64,000 nucleotides of DNA from an uncultured Halomonas sp. (GCF_947493865.1 NZ_CANLTC010000003.1:62001-126000); one strand, 5' to 3'. Positions 47,679-59,885 are shown, counted from the first letter of the stretch. The notes: generated by a model not told the origin, from the letters alone. A program made the numbers and translations.

Positions 47679-48761
47679 ATGACACGCACATATAATTTCT
47701 GTGCCGGCCCGGCCGCCGTGCCTACGCCGGTGCTCGAGCGCGCTCGGGAAGAGCTGCTCGATTATCAGGGTCGCGGGCTCTCGGTGATGGAAATGAGTCA
47801 TCGCAGCCCCGAGTTCGTCGCCATTGCCGAAACCGCCGAGGCGGACTTCCGGACGCTGCTCCAGGTGCCGGATAACTACAAGGTGCTGTTTTTGCAGGGT
47901 GGAGCCTCCACGCAATTTGCCATGTTGCCCTATAACCTGCTGGGTAATGGTGGCACGCCCAACTATCTGTATACCGGCATCTGGGGCAAGAAGGCCATTG
48001 CCGAGGCCAGGCACCTGGGGGGCGCCCATGTCGCGGCCTCCAGCGAAGCCAATGGCCTGACTGCCGTTCCGCGTCCGCAGGACATTACGCTCTCCGATGA
48101 TGCGGCCTATCTGCACTATACCGACAACGAAACCATCGGCGGTCTCGCCTTCGATTACGTTCCAGAAACTGATGTGCCGCTTTGCTGCGATATGTCCTCG
48201 TCGATTCTTTCAGCGCCGCTTGATGTCTCCCGCTTCGGAGTGATCTACGCCGGGGCGCAGAAGAATATAGGCCCGGCGGGGCTGACAATGGTCGTTGTGC
48301 GTGACGATCTGCTCGACCGAGCCAAGCCTGAAACGCCAACCATGTTCAATTACCGGGTCATGGCCGAGAATGGTTCCATGTACAACACGCCGCCTACCTA
48401 TGGCTGGTATCTGGCAGGCTTGGTGTTCGACTGGCTGAAAAATGACATTGGCGGTCTCGACGCCATGGCGGCCATCAATGACCGCAAGGCTTCAAGACTT
48501 TATAGCGCTATCGATGCCAGCGGCTTCTATAGTAACCCCATCGCGCCGATCAATCGTTCATGCATGAACGTGCCTTTCGTGCTGGCGGATGAGGCTCTCA
48601 ATGAGCGCTTTCTCGAGGAAGCCGAAGCGGCGGGGCTACTCAACCTCAAGGGGCATCGTAGCGTCGGTGGGATGCGGGCCAGTCTCTACAATGCGGTGAG
48701 CGAGTCGGCAGTAGAGGCGCTGGTGGATTTTATGGGTGATTTCGAACAGCGCCATGGTTAA
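47679..48761 (+). CDS. serC: Phosphoserine aminotransferase SerC
   Basis: PLP enzyme of serine synthesis, also used for pyridoxal phosphate synthesis. It has 360 residues, the normal length. N-terminal YNFCAGPAAVPTPVL and VMEMSHRSPEF are diagnostic. The PLP lysine is in IYAGAQKNIGPAGLT, and C-terminal NVPFVLADEALNERF and LKGHRSVGGMRASLYNA belong to the family. It starts 51 bases after gyrA and is followed by pheA after 15 bases. gyrA-serC-pheA is a common gammaproteobacterial order. Confidence 0.98.
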   Translation: MTRTYNFCAGPAAVPTPVLERAREELLDYQGRGLSVMEMSHRSPEFVAIAETAEADFRTLLQVPDNYKVLFLQGGASTQFAMLPYNLLGNGGTPNYLYTGIWGKKAIAEARHLGGAHVAASSEANGLTAVPRPQDITLSDDAAYLHYTDNETIGGLAFDYVPETDVPLCCDMSSSILSAPLDVSRFGVIYAGAQKNIGPAGLTMVVVRDDLLDRAKPETPTMFNYRVMAENGSMYNTPPTYGWYLAGLVFDWLKNDIGGLDAMAAINDRKASRLYSAIDASGFYSNPIAPINRSCMNVPFVLADEALNERFLEEAEAAGLLNLKGHRSVGGMRASLYNAVSESAVEALVDFMGDFEQRHG

Positions 48762-48776
48762 GAAAGGAGTAGGGGT

Positions 48777-49868
48777 ATGAGCGAGTCCCCGGTCGACCTC
48801 GATGAATTACGTGATCGCATCGATCAGATCGATGGCGAGATTCTGCGTTTGATCAGTGAGCGAGCCAGCTGTGCCCAGCAGGTTGCCCAGGTCAAGACTG
48901 CCTCCGATCCAGACGCGGCCTTCTATCGACCGGAGCGGGAAGCCCAGGTGCTCAGGCGTATCATGGCGCTCAACAGTGGGCCGCTGGATTCCGAGGAAAT
49001 GGCGCGGCTGTTTCGGGAAATCATGTCCGCCTGCCTGGCGCTGGAACAGCCGGTCAAGGTGGCCTATCTGGGGCCAGAGGGCACCTTCACCCAGCAGGCC
49101 ACCCTCAAGCATTTTGGTGATAGCGCCAAGAGTCTGCCCATGGCGGCCATCGATGAAGTGTTCCGGGAGGTCGAGGCCGGTGCTGCCCATTACGGCGTGG
49201 TGCCGGTGGAGAACTCCACCGAAGGGGTGATCAACCATACCCTGGATTCCTTCATGGATTCCTCGATGCGTATCTGTGGCGAAGTGGTGCTGCGCATTCA
49301 TCATCATTTATTGGTCGCCAGTACCACGCGCCAGGACAAGATATCGCGTATCTATTCTCACCCGCAGTCATTCGCCCAATGCCGCAAGTGGCTGGATGCG
49401 CACTATCCTCATGCCGAGCGTGTGCCGGTCTCGTCCAATGCGGAAGCCGCACGACTGATCAAGACCGAGTGGCACAGTGCCGCCATCGCCGGGGACATGG
49501 CGGGCAAACTGTATGGGCTCGATAGGATCGCCGAGAAGATCGAGGATCGTCCGGATAATTCCACGCGTTTTTTGATCATCGGCAATCAGGATGTCGCGCT
49601 CTCCGGCGATGACAAGACTTCCCTGGTGGTGGCGATGCGCAACCAACCCGGCGCACTGCATGATCTGCTCGAACCCTTCCATCGGCACCAGATCGACCTG
49701 ACCCGCCTGGAAACCCGGCCTTCCCGCTCTGGCGTCTGGAACTACGTGTTCTTCATCGACTTGAAAGGGCATCGCGACCAGCCGGAAGTGGCGGCGGTAC
49801 TGGAAGAAATACGCTTGCGCGCTGCGGAAGTGAAGGTGCTGGGGTCCTATCCTCAGGGTGTGCTCTAG
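48777..49868 (+). CDS. pheA: Bifunctional chorismate mutase / prephenate dehydratase PheA
   Basis: Makes phenylpyruvate from chorismate. It has 363 residues. Residues 1-90 are an AroQ chorismate mutase (LDELRDRIDQIDGEILRLI). Residues 95-275 are prephenate dehydratase (AYLGPEGTFTQQA, YGVVPVENSTEGVINHTLD, NSTRFLIIG). Residues 285-360 are a phenylalanine-binding ACT domain with NQPGALHDLLEPF and LTRLETRPSR, so feedback inhibition by phenylalanine is expected. The start ATG 48777 has AAAGGAG upstream. The tyrA-aroA gene follows at once. Confidence 0.98.
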   Translation: MSESPVDLDELRDRIDQIDGEILRLISERASCAQQVAQVKTASDPDAAFYRPEREAQVLRRIMALNSGPLDSEEMARLFREIMSACLALEQPVKVAYLGPEGTFTQQATLKHFGDSAKSLPMAAIDEVFREVEAGAAHYGVVPVENSTEGVINHTLDSFMDSSMRICGEVVLRIHHHLLVASTTRQDKISRIYSHPQSFAQCRKWLDAHYPHAERVPVSSNAEAARLIKTEWHSAAIAGDMAGKLYGLDRIAEKIEDRPDNSTRFLIIGNQDVALSGDDKTSLVVAMRNQPGALHDLLEPFHRHQIDLTRLETRPSRSGVWNYVFFIDLKGHRDQPEVAAVLEEIRLRAAEVKVLGSYPQGVL

Positions 49869-49869
49869 C

Positions 49870-52137
49870 ATGGCAGTGTCGCAACAAAGCCTGCGGTGCG
49901 CCAATGGTGTCCTCGAACCGCGGCTTTTGATCGTCGGGCTCGGACTGATTGGCGGTTCCTTGGCAAGCGCGCTCAAAGCATCGGGGTTTCAGGGCGAAAT
50001 CGTCGCCTGCGACCAGGATGCCGATGAGATCGCCCGGGGTCTCGAGATGGGGGTGATCGATGCCGGCGGCACCGAACTCGGTCCCCTGGTTCCCGGCAGC
50101 TCGATGATCCTGCTGGCGGTGCCGGTGCTGGCCATGGAGTCCATATTGCGTACCTTGGCGCCGCTGATCGAAGAGCATCAGGTGTTGACCGATGTCGGCA
50201 GCACCAAGCTGGCGATTCGCGCCGCGGCGGAGAACGTGTTCGGGCGATTGCCGCCCACCACGGTGCTGGGGCACCCGATCGCCGGTTCGGAAAAAAGCGG
50301 GGTGGCCGCCTCCGATGCTTCCCTGTATCGGCAGCACAAGGTCATTCTCACTCCCCAGGCCGATACCGATCCGGATGCCTTGCGGCGTGTACATGCCCTC
50401 TGGGCGGCTTGCGGCGCCGAGGTGTTGGAAATGACGGTGGAGCGCCACGACGAGGTGCTGGCGCGCACGAGTCACTTGCCGCATCTGTTGGCCTTTTCCC
50501 TGGTCGATACCCTGGCGCGTCAGGATGAGCGACTGGAGATATTTCGCTACGCCGCCGGCGGCTTTCGTGATTTCACCCGTATTGCCGGCAGCGATCCGGT
50601 GATGTGGCGCGATATCTTCAGCGCCAACCGCGATGCCCTGCTGACCGCACTGGATGACTTCGAGGGTGGTGTCGCACGTTTGAGAATGGCCATTGCAAGT
50701 GGCGATGACGATGCCCTGCTGGCCACTCTTGATCGGGCCAGTCACGCCCGACACTATTTCGATACGTTATTGAACAAGACGAGATACCAGACGATGGAAC
50801 CACGTAATGTCCGCTACCGCGTCCGCCCTGGCGGTAGCGTCAGCGGCTCGATTCGAGTGCCTGGCGACAAGTCGATTTCCCATCGGGCGATCATGCTCGG
50901 CGCCCTGGCGGAAGGGGTTACCCAAGTGCAGGGTTTTCTCGAAGGGGAAGATAGCCTGGCGACGCTGCAGGCCTTTCGCGAGATGGGCGTTGCCATCGAA
51001 GGGCCGCACCAGGGTCGCGTGACCATTCATGGCGTCGGCATGCACGGCTTGAAGCCGCCCGCAGGGCCACTCTATGTGGGCAATGCCGGCACCGCCATGC
51101 GCCTGTTCGCCGGGCTGTTGGCCGGTCAAGCCTTCGATACCGAACTGACCGGCGATGCCTCGCTGACCAAGCGTCCAATGGCCCGAGTCGCGGATCCGCT
51201 GCGAGCAATGGGCGCGGTAATCGAGACCGCCGACGGTCAACGTCCGCCGCTTACCATCCGGGGCGGCCAGCAGTTGAAAGGCATCGTCTATGACATGCCC
51301 ATGGCCAGTGCCCAGGTCAAGTCCTGCCTGCTGCTGGCCGGCTTGTATGCCGAGGGCGAGACTCGCGTGCGCGAGCCGGCACCGACCCGGGATCACACCG
51401 AGCGCATGCTCAATGGCTTCGGCTATCCCGTGCAGCGCGAAGGCGATGCTGCCTGGCTCGAAGGCGGAGGTCGCCTGACCGCCGGCCCCATCGATGTGCC
51501 CTCGGACATCTCCTCGGCGACCTTCTTCCTGGTTGCCGCAGCGATCACGCCGGGGGCGGACCTGGTGCTCGAGCATGTCGGCATCAATCCAACGCGTATT
51601 GGCGTGATCAATATTCTCAAGGCCATGGGAGCGGATCTCGAGCTGATCGACGAGCGTGTGGTAGGGGGCGAGCCGGTAGCCAACATTCGCATACGCTATC
51701 GGCCGTTAAAGGGAATCGACATTCCCGAAGATCAGGTGCCTCTGGCCATCGATGAGTTTCCGGCGCTGTTCATTGCGGCCGCCAATGCATCAGGCACTAC
51801 GCGTCTGCGCGGTGCCGAGGAGCTACGGGTCAAGGAATCCGATCGGCTTCAGGCCATGGCGGATGGCTTGAATGCCTTGGGCGTCGAGACCACACTCCAT
51901 GCGGACGGCATCGATATTCCGGGCCGCGATCAAGACCAGGGAGACGAAGGCCCCAGCTATGGCGGCGGTCATGTTGATAGCCTGGGCGACCATCGCATCG
52001 CCATGTCGTTTGCCATAGCGAGCCTGCGCGCCAGCGATGATATCGTCATCGATGACTGTGCCAATGTGGCTACCTCGTTTCCTGGCTTCGTCGAGCTGGC
52101 GCGCCGTGTGGGGATTGATCTGGAGGAACAGGCGTGA
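49870..52137 (+). CDS. Fused prephenate dehydrogenase (TyrA) / EPSP synthase (AroA)
   Basis: 755-residue bifunctional enzyme of the shikimate pathway and tyrosine branch. Residues about 18-300 are NAD-dependent TyrA ([39 protein letters not shown]). The AroA part begins near M309 ([10 protein letters not shown]). It carries GDKS, SAQV, RDHTE and NPTR, together the four class II EPSP synthase motifs, with GNAGTAMR in the active site. The same fusion is known in pseudomonads and halomonads. The start ATG 49870 is just past the pheA stop; GTG 49858 is an alternative. It overlaps cmk by four bases. Confidence 0.95.
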   Translation: MAVSQQSLRCANGVLEPRLLIVGLGLIGGSLASALKASGFQGEIVACDQDADEIARGLEMGVIDAGGTELGPLVPGSSMILLAVPVLAMESILRTLAPLIEEHQVLTDVGSTKLAIRAAAENVFGRLPPTTVLGHPIAGSEKSGVAASDASLYRQHKVILTPQADTDPDALRRVHALWAACGAEVLEMTVERHDEVLARTSHLPHLLAFSLVDTLARQDERLEIFRYAAGGFRDFTRIAGSDPVMWRDIFSANRDALLTALDDFEGGVARLRMAIASGDDDALLATLDRASHARHYFDTLLNKTRYQTMEPRNVRYRVRPGGSVSGSIRVPGDKSISHRAIMLGALAEGVTQVQGFLEGEDSLATLQAFREMGVAIEGPHQGRVTIHGVGMHGLKPPAGPLYVGNAGTAMRLFAGLLAGQAFDTELTGDASLTKRPMARVADPLRAMGAVIETADGQRPPLTIRGGQQLKGIVYDMPMASAQVKSCLLLAGLYAEGETRVREPAPTRDHTERMLNGFGYPVQREGDAAWLEGGGRLTAGPIDVPSDISSATFFLVAAAITPGADLVLEHVGINPTRIGVINILKAMGADLELIDERVVGGEPVANIRIRYRPLKGIDIPEDQVPLAIDEFPALFIAAANASGTTRLRGAEELRVKESDRLQAMADGLNALGVETTLHADGIDIPGRDQDQGDEGPSYGGGHVDSLGDHRIAMSFAIASLRASDDIVIDDCANVATSFPGFVELARRVGIDLEEQA

Positions 52138-52826
52138 CAAATGCACAAGAGCCGGTACTGGCCATCGACGGGCCGGGGGGCGCCGGCAAAGGCACGGTCA
52201 GTCGTTTGATTGCAGAGCGGCTGGGTTGGCACCTGCTCGATTCCGGGGCACTTTATCGTCTGACCGCGCAAGCCGCCGGCAAGCATGGTGTGGCGCTTGA
52301 TGACGAGCCAGGCCTGGCAGAAATCGCCGAAACCCTGGACGTGGCTTTTATCGCCGAAAATGGCCATGCGCGTGTCATCCTGGAAGGGGAGGATGTCAGC
52401 CGGGCGATTCGTACCGAAGAGGTCGGCGAGCGGGCCTCTCAAGTCGCGGTCCTGCAAGGGGTGCGCAGTGCCTTGCTGGCCCGGCAGCGCGACTTCCAGA
52501 AACCCCCGGGTCTGGTCGCGGATGGACGCGATATGGGAACGGTGGTTTTCCCCCAGGCAACACTGAAGGTTTTTCTCACCGCGTCCGCCCAGGAGCGGGC
52601 TCGGCGCCGCTACTTGCAGTTGCAGGAAAGCGGGGTGAATGCTAGTCTATCGAGTCTTTTAAAAGAGATACAGGCTCGGGATGCGCGCGATATGCAGCGT
52701 GCGGTAGCCCCGCTCAAGCCGGCGGATGATGCCATTGAGCTGGATACCACCGAGTTGTCGATACCGGACGTGGTGGATCGTATTCAGAGGCTACTGGCAG
52801 AATCAGGCCTCAAGCCATCAGTTTGA
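52134..52826 (+). CDS. cmk: Cytidylate kinase Cmk
   Basis: Phosphorylates CMP and dCMP. It has 230 residues. The P-loop is [16 protein letters not shown] (about 11-26), followed by [12 protein letters not shown] and, in the CMP-binding domain, [30 protein letters not shown] is the lid. GTG 52134 overlaps the tyrA-aroA stop (GTGA). It precedes rpsA, the order found in most gammaproteobacteria. Confidence 0.97.
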   Translation: MTNAQEPVLAIDGPGGAGKGTVSRLIAERLGWHLLDSGALYRLTAQAAGKHGVALDDEPGLAEIAETLDVAFIAENGHARVILEGEDVSRAIRTEEVGERASQVAVLQGVRSALLARQRDFQKPPGLVADGRDMGTVVFPQATLKVFLTASAQERARRRYLQLQESGVNASLSSLLKEIQARDARDMQRAVAPLKPADDAIELDTTELSIPDVVDRIQRLLAESGLKPSV

Positions 52827-53017
52827 ATGCTTCGTCAAGCAAACGACACTTCCGGACCCCGCTAGGATGTCATGATGTAAATCGGTATTTCGTGTGGCAA
52901 GCCGATTTGGATCGAACCAGCGACAACATCTGCGGGGAATATGTAGATTAGGCCCGCGTTTGCTGGTGACGCGGAGAAGGCGACAACCGCCATCAACGTT
53001 GATTACGTAGGATGCTC

Positions 53018-54697
53018 ATGAGCGAAAGCTTTGCTGAACTGTTTGAACAATCTCTCCAGGATATCAATATGGAGCCCGGTGCCATCGTCATGGCCACCGT
53101 GGTGGATATCGAGAACGACTGGATCACCGTCAATGCCGGCCTGAAATCCGAGGGGCAGATTCCGGCTTCTCAGTTCAAGGACGACAATGGCGAGTTGACC
53201 ATTGGCATCGGTGACGAAGTCAAGGTTGCACTCGAGGCCGTTGAAGATGGTTTCGGTGAAACCCGTCTGTCCCGTGAAAAGGCCAAGCGTGCTGAAGCCT
53301 GGAAGGAACTCGAAGCGGCTTTCGAGAAAGATGAAGTCGTCAAGGGTGTGATCAACGGCAAGGTAAAGGGTGGCTTTACCGTCGATGTCGCCTCCATTCG
53401 CGCTTTCCTGCCAGGTTCCCTGGTGGATGTGCGCCCAGTACGCGACACCGCGCATCTGGAAAACAAGGAACTCGATTTCAAGGTCATCAAGCTCGATCCC
53501 AAGCGCAACAACGTGGTGGTTTCGCGTCGCGCCGTGCTTGAAGCCGAAAACAGCGCCGAACGTGAAGCGCTGCTGGCAACTCTGCAGGAAGGCCAGCAGA
53601 TCAACGGTATCGTCAAGAATCTGACCGATTACGGTGCCTTCGTCGATCTGGGCGGTGTCGATGGTCTGCTGCACATCACCGATATGGCCTGGAAGCGCAT
53701 CAAGCATCCGAGTGAGATCGTCGGGGTTGGTGATGAGATCAACGTCAAGGTGCTCAAGTTCGACCGCGAACGTAACCGCGTCTCCCTGGGCTTGAAACAG
53801 CTGGGCGAAGATCCCTGGGTCAACATCAAGGATCGCTACCCAGAAGGCATGAAGGTCAATGCCCGCGTCACGAATCTCACCGATTACGGCTGCTTCGCCG
53901 AGTTGGAAGAGGGTGTCGAGGGTCTGGTTCACGTCTCGGAAATGGATTGGACCAACAAGAACATCCATCCCTCCAAGGTCGTTCAGGTGGGAGACGAAGT
54001 CGAAGTCATGGTGCTGGATATCGACGAGGAACGTCGTCGTATCTCCTTGGGTATCAAGCAGTGCACCACCAATCCCTGGGAAGACTTCAGTGGCCGTTAC
54101 AACAAGGGCGATCGTGTCTCCGGCACCATCAAGTCGATTACCGATTTCGGTATCTTCATCGGTCTGGAAGGCGGCATCGACGGTCTGGTTCATCTGTCCG
54201 ACATTTCCTGGTCGGAAACCGGTGAAGAGGCAGTGCGTCAGTTCAAGAAGGGCGATGAGGCGGAAGCCGTCATCCTGTCCATCGATCCTGAGCGCGAGCG
54301 CATCTCCCTGGGCATCAAGCAGCTCGAAAGCGATCCGGTCTCCGAGTTCCTGGCGGTCAACGACAAGGGTGCCATCGTCACCGGTCGTGTCGTCGAGGTC
54401 GATGCCAAGGAAGCGCATGTCGAGCTGGCTACCGACGTTGTGGCGGTACTCAAGGCCTCCGAGATCAGTGCCGATCGCGTCGAGGATGCGCGCAACGTGC
54501 TGAGCGAAGGGGACAGTGTCGAAGCTCGTATCGTCGGTGTGGATCGCAAGAATCGCGGCATTACGCTCTCGATCAAGGCGAAAGACCAAGCAGCCGAGAC
54601 TCGTCGCACCCCGGGCAAGCCACGCGAGCAGGAAGCCGAAAGCGGTGGTCCGACCACCATCGGTGATCTGATCAAGCAGCAGATGGGCCAGGACTGA
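53018..54697 (+). CDS. rpsA: 30S ribosomal protein S1
   Basis: RNA-binding protein that brings mRNA to the 30S subunit. ATG 53018 is chosen because TAGGA lies five to six bases upstream; ATG 53012 is too close to it. It has 559 residues. Six S1 domains can be traced: two N-terminal ribosome-binding ones ([30 protein letters not shown]), then four RNA-binding ones with [60 protein letters not shown] and a divergent last one. The 191 bases before it probably hold a promoter and leader. Confidence 0.98.
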   Translation: MSESFAELFEQSLQDINMEPGAIVMATVVDIENDWITVNAGLKSEGQIPASQFKDDNGELTIGIGDEVKVALEAVEDGFGETRLSREKAKRAEAWKELEAAFEKDEVVKGVINGKVKGGFTVDVASIRAFLPGSLVDVRPVRDTAHLENKELDFKVIKLDPKRNNVVVSRRAVLEAENSAEREALLATLQEGQQINGIVKNLTDYGAFVDLGGVDGLLHITDMAWKRIKHPSEIVGVGDEINVKVLKFDRERNRVSLGLKQLGEDPWVNIKDRYPEGMKVNARVTNLTDYGCFAELEEGVEGLVHVSEMDWTNKNIHPSKVVQVGDEVEVMVLDIDEERRRISLGIKQCTTNPWEDFSGRYNKGDRVSGTIKSITDFGIFIGLEGGIDGLVHLSDISWSETGEEAVRQFKKGDEAEAVILSIDPERERISLGIKQLESDPVSEFLAVNDKGAIVTGRVVEVDAKEAHVELATDVVAVLKASEISADRVEDARNVLSEGDSVEARIVGVDRKNRGITLSIKAKDQAAETRRTPGKPREQEAESGGPTTIGDLIKQQMGQD

Positions 54698-54713
54698 TTC
54701 TTTTTGCCCTTAA

Positions 54714-54792
54714 ATTTCTACGCCTTAGATAAAGCGTAGAAATGGTGAAAATCGAATGACAACTAACGCGGCCTTAAAGGCCGCGTTTTTTT
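54714..54792 (+). terminator. Two hairpins ending rpsA transcription
   Basis: The first hairpin is a 10-bp stem, ATTTCTACGC with GCGTAGAAAT (54714-54743), without T-run. The second is a strong GC stem, ACGCGGCC with GGCCGCGT (54766-54786), followed by seven T, a classical Rho-independent terminator. The convergent trmJ ends just beyond. Confidence 0.85.
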
Positions 54793-54796
54793 ATGT

Positions 54797-55525
54797 CTAT
54801 TTCATACGCTTTTCGATGGCACTCAACAGTCCGCGTAGAATGGAAAGCTCCTTGCGACTCGGCTGTGCCCGGGCAAACAAGGCGTGCAGGTGTTCTTCGG
54901 TGCGGGCATGAGGCTGGGTGAGAAAACCGACATCCTTCATGACGCGATGCAGATGATCGTGGAAATGCACCAATTGTTGCTGGTCGGGTAACGCCGCCTG
55001 TTTGGTAGCTGCCGATTGATGTGTGTGGGTCGGCGTGCGTCGATGAGCCTGGAACAGCTCGTAGCACAGCACCTGTACCGCTTGAGAGATATTCAGTACG
55101 CCGTAGTCAGGATTGGCCGGAATGCTGACCTGGTGTGTACAGTGGCGGATTTCGTCATTGGTCAAACCGAAACGCTCGCGCCCGAACACCAAGGCTACCG
55201 GGTCTTTCTGTGCAATGGCGATGGCATCCTTTGCCATCCGGTCGGGTTCATCGTAATGAGGTAGCGGCAAGTTTCGCAGACGTGCACTGGCGCCTATTAC
55301 CTGTACACAGTCGGCAACCGCCTCGGCCAATGTGTTCGTGATGGCGGCATCGGCAACGATATCCTCGGCCCCGGCGGCCAGTTGCGTGGCTTCTTCATCG
55401 GGAAAGCGACGTGGGTTGACCAGTGTCAGTTGAGTCAGGCCCATGGTCTTCATGGCCCGAGCGCTGGCCCCAATATTGCCCGGGTGGAAGGTCTGGACGA
55501 GGACGATTCGAATATTGGAAAGCAT
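54797..55525 (-). CDS. trmJ: tRNA (Cm32/Um32) methyltransferase TrmJ
   Basis: SPOUT-class enzyme that methylates the 2'-O of nucleotide 32 in tRNA anticodon loops. ATG 55525 gives the family start MLSNIRIVLVQT and 242 residues; ATG 55543 adds six residues. Conserved motifs are HPGNIGASARAMKTMGL, LVFGRERFGLTNDEI and the knot segment LNISQAVQVLCYEL. The C-terminal part (KELSILRGLLSAIEKR) is the TrmJ-specific extension. It is convergent with rpsA. Confidence 0.95.
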   Translation of the reverse strand: MLSNIRIVLVQTFHPGNIGASARAMKTMGLTQLTLVNPRRFPDEEATQLAAGAEDIVADAAITNTLAEAVADCVQVIGASARLRNLPLPHYDEPDRMAKDAIAIAQKDPVALVFGRERFGLTNDEIRHCTHQVSIPANPDYGVLNISQAVQVLCYELFQAHRRTPTHTHQSAATKQAALPDQQQLVHFHDHLHRVMKDVGFLTQPHARTEEHLHALFARAQPSRKELSILRGLLSAIEKRMK

Positions 55526-55604
55526 TGACTTCAGCACCGGCATGGTTGAAAAAAGTCAGTGTACGCGAGCGGTCAGGAACCTGCAGGGTGGCATGCTTGG
55601 GCAT

Positions 55605-55641
55605 AAAAAGAAAAACCCCGCTGACATGGATCAGCGGGGTT
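55605..55641 (-). terminator. Rho-independent terminator of groESL
   Basis: On the reverse strand AACCCCGCTGA and TCAGCGGGGTT form an 11-bp stem with a six-base loop, followed by TTTCTTTTT. It lies 47 bases beyond the groEL stop. Confidence 0.9.
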
Positions 55642-55687
55642 CGTTGGTCAGGCTGAATCCAGCAGCCTGTGAGGATCTGGCTTGGGC

Positions 55688-57388
<1,701 letters not shown>

Positions 57389-57398
57389 CTACTGCTGA

Positions 57399-57692
57399 TC
57401 AGCCTTCCACGACCGCGAGGATGTCGCTTTCGCTCATGATCAGCACTTCTTCACCCTCGATTTTCTGCTTCTCGACGCCAAAACCTTCCTTGAAGATGAC
57501 GGTATCGCCCACTTTTACATCCAGCGGACGCACTTCACCGTTATCCAGGATCCGGCCATTACCGACAGCGAGAATTTCGCCACGAGTCGGTTTTTCCTGG
57601 GCGTTGCCCGGAAGCACGATGCCGCCAGCGGTTTTTTGCTCTTCTTCGACGCGACGCACTACGACGCGATCGTGCAAGGGACGGATATTCAT
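57399..57692 (-). CDS. groES: Co-chaperonin GroES
   Basis: 10-kDa heptameric lid of GroEL. It has 97 residues. [18 protein letters not shown] and the mobile loop [19 protein letters not shown] are typical, as are [12 protein letters not shown] and the C-terminal [10 protein letters not shown] strong AGGAG site precedes ATG 57692. Regulation is probably by heat shock, from the sigma-32-like promoter 138 bases upstream. Confidence 0.99.
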   Translation of the reverse strand: MNIRPLHDRVVVRRVEEEQKTAGGIVLPGNAQEKPTRGEILAVGNGRILDNGEVRPLDVKVGDTVIFKEGFGVEKQKIEGEEVLIMSESDILAVVEG

Positions 57693-57829
57693 TGCTCACG
57701 TTCTCCTGATGGTTACATGACTCAAAATGCAAAACTCGAAAGCAAAGCTTGCGAGCTGGAAAGCCTAGCTTTCCGTTGTGGTTGGCCATTCAGTCTGCTG
57801 CTGAAAGCCATGTTTCAATACTGTCCCCT

Positions 57830-57859
57830 TGATGGGGCCGGCAAGATGCCTTTCAAGGG
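57830..57859 (-). promoter_or_regulatory. Sigma-32 heat-shock promoter of groESL
   Basis: On the reverse strand CCCTTGAA (57852-57859) is followed after 14 bases by CCCCATCA (57830-57837). This is close to the RpoH consensus CCCTTGAA-N13-17-CCCCATNT. It lies 138 bases upstream of groES and just past the fxsA stop. Confidence 0.8.
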
Positions 57860-57875
57860 CGGTGATGAAAAAAAA

Positions 57876-58391
57876 TCAGCGGCGTGGCTCGTCCTTGGAG
57901 ATGAAGTCTCCTTCCAGTGCCGAGCCATTCTCTTTGGCTTTATCGGTGCCTTGATCGTCGAAGGCTTCAGTATGCTTGCTGGAGGAGGGCTCCCAGCCAT
58001 CTGCGCCACGCTGGTAGCGGTTGCTCATGCCATGCCCTTGGATCTGAAAAGGGAGGCGGGAGAGCAATTTGCCAAGTGCGCGGCGGGAGGTGGGCAGCAA
58101 ACATAGAAAGCCCAATGCATCGGAGAGAAAGCCCGGCGCCATGAGCAGGGCGCCACCAAAGATCAATGCCGCACCGGTCATCAGCTCATCCGAAGGGATT
58201 TTCCCCTGGGCCAAGCGCTGTTGGGCGCGTTGAAAAGTGGCGACACCCTCTCGCCGTACCAGATACAAACCAATGAATCCGGTGGCAAGGATCAGCGCAA
58301 GGGTGGCCAATAACCCGATCTTTGCGCCTACGGAAAACAGGATCACGAAGTCGAGCAGGGCAAAGAGCGTGAAAGCGAGAAGAATCGGCAT
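57876..58391 (-). CDS. fxsA: FxsA family membrane protein
   Basis: Small inner-membrane protein; in Escherichia coli, overproduction of FxsA prevents exclusion of phage T7 by the F plasmid. It has 171 residues. Two or three hydrophobic segments are present: LLAFTLFALLDFVILF, ATLALILATGFIGLYLV and TGAALIFGGALLMAPGFLSD. LMAPGFLSDALGFLCLLP is the FxsA signature. The C-terminal 55 residues are hydrophilic and variable. It is located next to groESL as in many gammaproteobacteria. The gap 58392-58562 to the divergent SDR gene shows no clear promoter. Confidence 0.92.
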   Translation of the reverse strand: MPILLAFTLFALLDFVILFSVGAKIGLLATLALILATGFIGLYLVRREGVATFQRAQQRLAQGKIPSDELMTGAALIFGGALLMAPGFLSDALGFLCLLPTSRRALGKLLSRLPFQIQGHGMSNRYQRGADGWEPSSSKHTEAFDDQGTDKAKENGSALEGDFISKDEPRR

Positions 58392-58562
58392 AGCGGCTCC
58401 AGGTCACAGTACTTCTTCAAGAATGGAGGCGGCTGCTGATAATGCAAGTCCCGAAAAGCCGGTAAAGGGCGGTTTTAGCGTTCCACGACGGGTGTCCAGG
58501 GTGGAAAAGATGAGCTTTTTGCTCTATGCTGCAACGCACAAATTTATTGGGGTGGAGGCAAA

Positions 58563-59324
58563 ATGCACATTAGCAATAAGGTGATTGCGATTACGGGTGG
58601 TGCCCAGGGATTGGGGTTGGCCATGGCAAGAATGCTTGGGGAGCGTGGCGCGCGTATTGCGCTGATCGACATGGACGCCGCTAGACTCGATCAAGCGATC
58701 AGCGCCTTGGCGGACTCACATGTCCAAGCCCAGGCATTCGTTGCGAACGTGGCTGAAGAGCCCTCTGTGGTCGACGTGTTTGCCGATATTCGAGAAAAGC
58801 TCGGGCCAGTGGCTGGACTGGTCAATAACGCGGGCATCACCCGGGATGGGCTGCTAGTCAAGGCCAAGGATGGAGAAGTCGTTTCGACGATGTCTCTGGA
58901 GCAGTGGCAAAGGGTGATCGATGTCAATCTGACTGGCGTGTTTCTGTGTGGCCGTGAAGCTGCCAGCCAGATGATCGCAACCGGCACTCAAGGTGTCATC
59001 GTCAATATTTCCAGTATTTCCCGAGCCGGCAACATGGGACAAAGCAACTACGCGGCTGCCAAGGCGGGCGTTGCGGCACTGACCGTGACCTGGGCCAAGG
59101 AGCTGGCGCGTTACGGAATACGCGTGGGGGCGGTGGCACCAGGTTTCATCGAAACGGAAATGACCGCATCGATGCGTCCCGAGATTCTGGAGAAAATAAC
59201 CAAGGGGGTGCCTCTGCGTCGCCTGGGCCTACCTGAAAATATTGCGGATAGCGTGCGCTATATTTTTGAAAACGACTATTATAGTGGCCGTGTATTAGAG
59301 TGTGATGGTGGGCTGCGTATCTGA
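58563..59324 (+). CDS. Short-chain dehydrogenase/reductase (FabG-like)
   Basis: Classical SDR of 253 residues using NAD(P). The cofactor site is [13 protein letters not shown] (TGxxxGxG), then NNAG in [12 protein letters not shown]. The catalytic Ser is in NISSISRAG and Tyr-x3-Lys in NYAAAKAGV. The C-terminus [13 protein letters not shown] is the standard SDR ending. The substrate cannot be assigned; beta-oxoacyl reductase-like activity is possible, but the gene is not in a fatty-acid cluster. Arg is absent at the usual NADPH-selecting position in the first loop, and Asp in LIDMDAARL suggests NAD preference. Confidence 0.85.
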   Translation: MHISNKVIAITGGAQGLGLAMARMLGERGARIALIDMDAARLDQAISALADSHVQAQAFVANVAEEPSVVDVFADIREKLGPVAGLVNNAGITRDGLLVKAKDGEVVSTMSLEQWQRVIDVNLTGVFLCGREAASQMIATGTQGVIVNISSISRAGNMGQSNYAAAKAGVAALTVTWAKELARYGIRVGAVAPGFIETEMTASMRPEILEKITKGVPLRRLGLPENIADSVRYIFENDYYSGRVLECDGGLRI

Positions 59325-59357
59325 AGGTCAGGAAATCCGCCTGTCATCCATTCGAGC

Positions 59358-59389
59358 GCAGCGAGAAGTGCTTGTGCAATTCTCGCTGC
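59358..59389. terminator. Hairpin between convergent SDR and ComEA-like genes
   Basis: A perfect 10-bp stem, GCAGCGAGAA and TTCTCGCTGC, with a 12-base loop and no strong T-run. Its position between two gene ends suggests a shared terminator. Confidence 0.55.
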
Positions 59390-59404
59390 ACTGCGTAACA
59401 CTAC

Positions 59405-59671
59405 TTAATACGTAATTTGATCCCGTAGAGACTCCACGGTCGCATCGCCAATACCATTGACCCTGCTCAAATCCTCTGGGCTGCTGAACGGCCCGTTGGT
59501 TTCGCGATCTTCGATAATTGCCTGCGCCTTTGCCTTGCCGATCCCGGGAAGCTGAATTAGCATTTCCGCATCGGCACTGTTGATGTTGATATTTTGAGCT
59601 TCTTGCGCCACCGCCAAAGAAGCGACGCCAAGGGATAGGCTGAACAAGACTGCCTTCAAAAGTGTTTTCAT
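59405..59671 (-). CDS. ComEA-like helix-hairpin-helix DNA-binding protein
   Basis: Small periplasmic DNA-binding protein of the ComEA family, used in natural transformation in competent bacteria. ATG 59671 with an AAAAGGA site gives 88 residues; the upstream open frame has no family features. A signal peptide (MKTLLKAVLFSLSLGVASLAVA) ends at A-Q-E. Two HhH motifs follow, LIQLPGIGKAKAQAII and SRVNGIGDATVESL. With the type IV pilus genes in this window it would fit DNA uptake, but that is inference. Confidence 0.85.
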   Translation of the reverse strand: MKTLLKAVLFSLSLGVASLAVAQEAQNININSADAEMLIQLPGIGKAKAQAIIEDRETNGPFSSPEDLSRVNGIGDATVESLRDQITY

Positions 59672-59885
59672 CTTTATTCCTTTTATGACTGGGCTGTTTG
59701 TACGCAAAAGCAACATTATAGAAACATATTTATTACAAATATGGCGATAAGCGTAATTTTTTGTAAGAAAACAGCCCGGTTGGGCGACGTCATCCGCCAT
59801 TGCGCACGACGTCATTGTTCAGGTTCGCCGCTCACTTGAAGCATTGCGCTGATATACTGGTGCAAACCTTGTTTGCGGAGCCGCT

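Noticed and set aside
53003..54589. 528-codon open frame antisense to rpsA
   Set aside because: It mirrors rpsA codon structure on the opposite strand, has no family motifs and low-complexity composition; rpsA is certain.
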